Positions 6,675 to 9,943 of a DNA stretch of 9,943 nucleotides are shown here, piece after piece. This DNA is from Prevotellaceae bacterium. Its GTDB lineage: Bacteria > Bacteroidota > Bacteroidia > Bacteroidales > UBA932. The stretch is taken from NCBI GenBank assembly GCA_031289995.1, contig JAITOI010000087.1, positions 1 through 9,943 on the forward strand, in the 5' to 3' direction. Every line of letters starts with the position of its first letter. Within the stretch, counting starts at the first letter, position 1. Both the position numbers and the translations under genes were made by a program. Below the pieces are notes generated by a model. It was not told the origin of the DNA, did no database searches, and saw nothing but the letters and a program-made list of their open reading frames with translations.

Positions 6675-8240
6675 TTAGGTTGTGATGGTGTAAATTTTTG
6701 CCAGCTTCGTGAACTCTTCTACCTGCTGTTGCTGCCATTTTTCGTCGCGTCCCAGCTCGCCTGCAATCACCTCGGCAACTAATGGAGCAGCCTCCACAGC
6801 AGCGCGGGCATCCACGTAGAGCAGGCGCACGCGGCGTGCCAGCACGTCCTCCACGTCGCGCGCCATTTCGTGCCGCACCGCCCACACCACCTCGGCCACC
6901 GTGTAGGAATGGCGCGGGTGCAGCTTTTGCAGCAGCTCCGGCTTGGTGGACATCAGCTCGCGCACGGCCACTTCATCAGCACCGTAAATGTACAAGTAAT
7001 TGCTCAGGTCGGGGTGGAGACGGTAGCCATGAATCGGCAAGCTTTTTGTCCGGCATTTTTGGGTGGCCAGCAGGCCTATGCTGATAGCTCTGTTCACCGC
7101 GTCCTCGGCCATGCGCCGGTACGCAGTCCACTTGCCTCCGGTGATGGTGATGAGCTTGTGCGGCGACACCACAATTTTGTGCCCGCGCGACATTTCCTTG
7201 GTGTTCGTGCCCTCGCCCTTGGGGGCCGCCAGCGGACGCTGACCAGCAAACACCGTCAAAACATCCGAGTAGGTGGGCGGCGTTTCGAAGTAGGGCGCGG
7301 CGGTGCTCAAAATGAAGTCCACCTCCTCCCGCAGCGGCTTCGGCTCCAGCTCGGCCAGGGGGCGCGGAATGTCGGTGGTGCCCACCACCAGCTTGTCGTG
7401 CCACGGAACAGCAAACAGCACGCGACCGTCGCTGGTCTTGGGTATCATCAGCGCACAGTCGCCACGCAAAAACTTTTTGTCGAGAACCAAGTGTATGCCT
7501 TGGCTTGGCGCCACCATCCTGGTGTGCTTGGACGAGTCCATCGACATGATGTCGTCCACAAAAATGCCGCAAGCGTTGAACACGCTTTTGCTGTTCAGCT
7601 CAAGCTCCGCGCCGGTTTCGAGGTCGGTGAATCGCACGCCCGATACGATGCCTTTTGCGTCGTGCAAAATGGCGGTGGCTTTAGCCTTGTTGAGCGCCAC
7701 CCCGCCTTGCTCCACGCAGGTTTGCGCAAGGTTGACGGCCATGCGAGCGTCGTCAAACTGCCCGTCGTGGTACACCACGCCGCCCTTCAATCCTTTTTGG
7801 ACAATGCCGGGCAGGTAGTCCTTCACTTTTTTTGCCGAAATGAAGCGGCTACGGCCGTAGCCGAAACCAAACGAAAGTATGTCGTAAAAAAGTAAACCAA
7901 AAAAGTAAAGAATGTTATCCCAATAGCGGTAGTTGGAAATAACAAAGGTTTGGTCTTTGACCAAGTGCGGCGCGTTGCGCTTCATGTAGCCTCGCTCGCG
8001 CAAAGCCTCCAGCACCAGCGGCACGTCGCCGCGCTGCAGGTACCTCACCCCGCCGTGCACCAGCTTGGTGCTCTTGCTCGACGTGCCTTTGGCAAAATCG
8101 TTCGCCTCGAGCAGCACCGTTTTGTAGCCACGGCTGGCGGCGTCCACCGCAATGCCTGCGCCCGTTGCACCGCCGCCAATAACAATGCAGTCCCACAACG
8201 TTTCTTTTTTCAGCCGCGCTATCATTTCATTCCGTTCCAT
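6675..8240 (-). CDS. glpD: FAD-dependent glycerol-3-phosphate dehydrogenase
   Basis: Membrane-associated flavoenzyme oxidising sn-glycerol-3-phosphate to dihydroxyacetone phosphate and passing electrons to quinone (521 aa; E. coli GlpD about 500). With the ATG at 8240 as residue 1, the Rossmann motif CIVIGGGATGAG lies at 18-29, followed by the family signature GTSSKSTKLVHGGVRYL (52-68). DGQFDDARM, then GQRPLAAPK and GGKWTAYRRMAEDAV, are further GlpD hallmarks. The C-terminal cap domain (DAO_C type) carries EVVWAVRHEMARDVEDVLARR. An upstream in-frame ATG at 8282 would add 14 hydrophobic residues, but the strong promoter's -7 box lies downstream of it, so a transcript from that promoter starts inside the extension; 8240 is therefore preferred, with 8225 as a less likely alternative. 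glpT follows after 6 nt. No glycerol kinase is seen in the window, so the unit looks aimed at ready-made glycerol-3-phosphate. glpA is the alternative name for this dehydrogenase class. Confidence 0.95.
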   Translation of the reverse strand: MERNEMIARLKKETLWDCIVIGGGATGAGIAVDAASRGYKTVLLEANDFAKGTSSKSTKLVHGGVRYLQRGDVPLVLEALRERGYMKRNAPHLVKDQTFVISNYRYWDNILYFFGLLFYDILSFGFGYGRSRFISAKKVKDYLPGIVQKGLKGGVVYHDGQFDDARMAVNLAQTCVEQGGVALNKAKATAILHDAKGIVSGVRFTDLETGAELELNSKSVFNACGIFVDDIMSMDSSKHTRMVAPSQGIHLVLDKKFLRGDCALMIPKTSDGRVLFAVPWHDKLVVGTTDIPRPLAELEPKPLREEVDFILSTAAPYFETPPTYSDVLTVFAGQRPLAAPKGEGTNTKEMSRGHKIVVSPHKLITITGGKWTAYRRMAEDAVNRAISIGLLATQKCRTKSLPIHGYRLHPDLSNYLYIYGADEVAVRELMSTKPELLQKLHPRHSYTVAEVVWAVRHEMARDVEDVLARRVRLLYVDARAAVEAAPLVAEVIAGELGRDEKWQQQQVEEFTKLAKIYTITT

Positions 8241-8268
8241 ACGTAAGAAGATTAAATAAAAAACGAAA

Positions 8269-8299
8269 CAAAGGTAGTACAAAAAAGAAATAAAACAAA
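8269..8299 (-). promoter_or_regulatory. Bacteroidetes-type promoter for glpD-glpT
   Basis: On the minus strand TTTG (8296-8299) and TACCTTTG (8269-8276) are separated by exactly 19 nt. This matches the primary sigma-factor consensus of Bacteroidetes (TTTG at -33, TAnnTTTG at -7, 19-21 nt spacer) at every defined position. Transcription should begin near 8264, giving a short, purine/AT-rich leader of about 25 nt before the ATG at 8240. The site lies downstream of the alternative glpD start at 8282 and so helps choose the shorter protein. Confidence 0.75.
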
Positions 8300-8325
8300 A
8301 TTAAAGCCAAGATAATTTCTTTTTT
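8281..8325. repeat. 11-bp A/T-rich inverted repeat over the glpD promoter
   Basis: Perfect arms AAAAAAGAAAT (8281-8291) and ATTTCTTTTTT (8315-8325) flank a 23-bp centre that contains the -33 box. The left arm sits within the promoter spacer, which would allow a dimeric regulator to block or modulate RNA polymerase. It could also act as a weak terminator for the upstream oxidoreductase gene. Arms this rich in A and T occur by chance fairly easily, so function is uncertain. Confidence 0.35.
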
Positions 8326-8369
8326 TTAATGTGATTTAATCGTTTTGTCCTATGGCAATCGTGGGCAAT

Positions 8370-8386
8370 CGCTATTTTTCATAGCG
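8370..8386 (-). other. Hairpin downstream of the oxidoreductase gene
   Basis: CGCTAT (8370-8375) and ATAGCG (8381-8386) form a perfect 6-bp stem with a 5-nt loop, about 20 bp beyond the oxidoreductase stop codon. On the leftward transcript it is followed by ATTGCCC, not a U-tract, so it is not a classical intrinsic terminator. Just beyond it the octamer GGCAATCG is repeated (8354-8361 and 8364-8371). It may protect the 3' end of the mRNA or mark its end. Confidence 0.4.
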
Positions 8387-8407
8387 CCTCAAAAATTTTT
8401 AGCCAGC

Positions 8408-9943
8408 TCATTTTACCGGTGCAGGAAACGACTTGCTTCGCCCAAGATTGTAGGCCGGATAGCCCGCTGCGCCAGCCTTGCCCACGCCTTGCCGCATCAA
8501 GGCCTGCAGCTCGTTCAGATGTTTTTCGTACAGCTCGCGAGGAGTGGCGCTGTGCTGCTTGCATAGCGAGGCGGCCATGCCCACCACCTCGCCCATCATG
8601 CCGGTGGTGCGCATCACGCGCACTGTGCCCAGAGCCACGTGCGTTACGCTGATGTTGCGCCCTGCCATGAAGAGGTTGCTCAGGTTGCGCGAGTAGAGGC
8701 AGCGGTAGGGAATGGGGTAGGCGTAGATGGGAGTTTGCACAGCTACCGACTTGAACTCCTGTCCCGGAAAATGTTTGCCGTTCTTCGGGTCGGGGTAGTG
8801 CAGGTCTACGCTCCACGAGGTGGAAGCCGTGCCGTCGGGGTAGCTCACCGTGTCCAGAATGTCCTGCTCCTTGAGGATAATGTCGCCCAGCAAGCGGCGC
8901 GATTCGCGCTTTCCCGCAACGTAGGCCACCCACTCCAGCGCAAGCTGGGCGTAGGTTTCGCGCTCGTGGCTTTCGTTCTTCAAAAACGACCAGTTGGAGT
9001 ACACCACCATCAAGCCGTAGTCGCGGATGCGCTCAAAGTCGCGCACTTGGTCGAGGTTCATCCCCGTTTCCCATGTCCACTCGCCGGCCTTGACTTTTTG
9101 CGCGCTCGCCTCGTTGAAGGTCAGCCCGTAGCTGAAGGCTGGGAAATCCGTTGGCTGCGCTTGCTTCGCGGCGTACCACTGCACGGAGCTACCCATGACC
9201 AGCTTGTCGGAGGTTTCGGGCGCAGTAGGCTCGCCGAACTCGTCCCTTGCCTCGCGCCCCACGGCGTAGTCGGCCCCTGCCAGCGCACCCACAGCGCCGT
9301 CGCCGGTGCAATCGGCAAACAAGGGCGCAGCAAACGTCAGCTCTGCGCCCGTTTCGATGTGCCGCGCCGTAACCGAAATGATTTTGCCATCCTTTGCCTC
9401 CACTGCAAAAACGTGGTAGCTCATAAACGCGGTTATGTTGGCTTCGCCGCTCATCAGCTCCGCTTTTTTGCTGTCCTCGTAGCGGTCGGCAGGCTTTGCG
9501 TTGCCGCCCTTGGCGGGGCTAAGCTCCTTCACAACGCCTCCCAGCTCGGGGTAGGGCGCCAGCGCCATGCGCCCGCCGAGGTGTACGCGCACCTCGCTGC
9601 TATTGTTGCCGCCCCACACCGGACGGTCGTGCACCAAGGCCACCCGTAGCCCCAGCCGTGCGGCAGAAATGGCCGCACACATGCCGGCCACGCCGCCGCC
9701 CACCACCACCAAGTCGAAAGCTCCGGCGCTTTTGGCGACAATTTTTGTTTGCCGACGACGAAAATCTATCATCGCAGCCTCGTCAACAGGCGGCGCAAAG
9801 GCGGCGTCCTGCGTGAAGTAGATGGCATCGCATCGCCCGTTGAAGCCGGTGAGGTCGCTCAAGGCCAGCTGCGTTTTGCGGCCTTTGATGTCCACCTGCG
9901 CCTCCTGCCAAAGCCACGCGCTGCCTTCGCTGCCGAAGATTTT
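8408..9943 (-). CDS. FAD-dependent oxidoreductase, FAD_oxidored type (5' end missing)
   Basis: Flavin-dependent oxidoreductase of the PF12831-like group; the frame stays open to the right edge, so the true start is outside and about 511 codons are seen. The first visible residues, through LALSDLTGFNGRCDAIYFT (ending about 45 residues in), resemble the end of the N-terminal beta-rich accessory region common in this group. The Rossmann motif DLVVVGGGVAGMCAAISAAR follows, then WGGNNSSEVRVHLGG, then ADCTGDGAVGALAGADYAVG. The C-terminal flavin-binding part is NLFMAGRNISVTHVALGTVR plus RTTGMMGEVVGMAAS, strongly conserved in the family. A GTG at 9895 is an internal codon rather than a plausible start, because homologous-looking sequence continues upstream. 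Substrate is unknown: members occur near sugar-utilisation genes, and some databases label such proteins xanthan lyase without good reason. It is separated from glpD by 167 bp and a promoter, so it may be a separate transcription unit. Confidence 0.9.
   Translation of the reverse strand, partial: KIFGSEGSAWLWQEAQVDIKGRKTQLALSDLTGFNGRCDAIYFTQDAAFAPPVDEAAMIDFRRRQTKIVAKSAGAFDLVVVGGGVAGMCAAISAARLGLRVALVHDRPVWGGNNSSEVRVHLGGRMALAPYPELGGVVKELSPAKGGNAKPADRYEDSKKAELMSGEANITAFMSYHVFAVEAKDGKIISVTARHIETGAELTFAAPLFADCTGDGAVGALAGADYAVGREARDEFGEPTAPETSDKLVMGSSVQWYAAKQAQPTDFPAFSYGLTFNEASAQKVKAGEWTWETGMNLDQVRDFERIRDYGLMVVYSNWSFLKNESHERETYAQLALEWVAYVAGKRESRRLLGDIILKEQDILDTVSYPDGTASTSWSVDLHYPDPKNGKHFPGQEFKSVAVQTPIYAYPIPYRCLYSRNLSNLFMAGRNISVTHVALGTVRVMRTTGMMGEVVGMAASLCKQHSATPRELYEKHLNELQALMRQGVGKAGAAGYPAYNLGRSKSFPAPVK

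Noticed and set aside
5277..6782. 501-codon open frame on the plus strand, antisense to the whole of glpT
   Set aside because: Its product is low in hydrophobic order and rich in Arg, His, Gln and Ala, with no recognisable domain. It mirrors a very well-supported GlpT frame, as expected from G+C-biased codon use.
6870..7895. 341-codon plus-strand frame antisense to glpD
   Set aside because: No domain or plausible start context; it is the shadow of the conserved GlpD reading frame.
8241..8282. 14-residue N-terminal extension of GlpD as a signal or membrane anchor
   Set aside because: It overlaps the -7 promoter element and predicted transcript start, and GlpD proteins normally begin shortly before the Rossmann motif, as the 8240 start does.
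8639..9649. 336-codon plus-strand frame antisense to the FAD oxidoreductase
   Set aside because: The opposite frame carries conserved flavin-binding motifs throughout; this one has none.
9893..9895. GTG at 9895 as the start of the oxidoreductase
   Set aside because: The frame remains open to the window edge and the upstream residues (for example FGSEGSAWLWQEAQ) look like ordinary family sequence, so the gene is truncated by the window.
1..9943. CRISPR arrays, tRNA or rRNA genes, transposases, phage genes
   Set aside because: No spaced identical repeats, cloverleaf-like segments, rRNA-like stretches or mobile-element proteins were seen on either strand.

Overview
The window is typical of a member of the Bacteroidetes, most likely Bacteroidales. 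It carries a SusC/SusD-type outer-membrane uptake pair, start regions that are A-rich and lack a Shine-Dalgarno sequence, and one well-formed Bacteroidetes-type promoter (TTTG, 19 nt, TAnnTTTG). Coding sequence is fairly G+C-rich, while the gaps are very A+T-rich with long A/T runs. That fits a moderately high-GC lineage such as Alistipes or another Rikenellaceae-like group, but the exact taxon cannot be read from the sequence.

All five genes lie on the minus strand, so transcription runs from the right edge to the left. In that order they are: (1) the C-terminal ~511 codons of a FAD-dependent oxidoreductase of the FAD_oxidored type, cut by the window edge (8408-9943); (2) a 167-bp gap holding a hairpin, an A/T-rich inverted repeat and the promoter; (3) a GlpD-type FAD glycerol-3-phosphate dehydrogenase (6675-8240); (4) a GlpT-type glycerol-3-phosphate:phosphate antiporter 6 nt further on (5223-6668); (5) a 123-bp gap, counted to the preferred susC start, with an inverted repeat overlapping a weaker promoter candidate; (6) a SusC-like TonB-dependent transporter (1788-5099); (7) a 66-bp gap with a perfect 15-bp tandem duplication; (8) a SusD-like lipoprotein (105-1721); (9) a 104-bp tail with a degenerate 8-bp tandem repeat.

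glpD and glpT form a clear two-gene unit: GlpT brings glycerol-3-phosphate through the inner membrane in exchange for phosphate, and GlpD oxidises it to dihydroxyacetone phosphate and feeds electrons to the quinone pool. SusC/SusD form a substrate-capture and outer-membrane import unit. The adjacency and shared strand allow the idea that they serve one route for a glycerophosphate-bearing substrate. No hydrolase that would release glycerol-3-phosphate is visible here, so this is a hypothesis and the pair could instead serve an unrelated glycan or peptide. The FAD oxidoreductase has no substrate that can be read from its sequence. No RNA genes, CRISPR arrays, insertion sequences or pseudogenes were seen.
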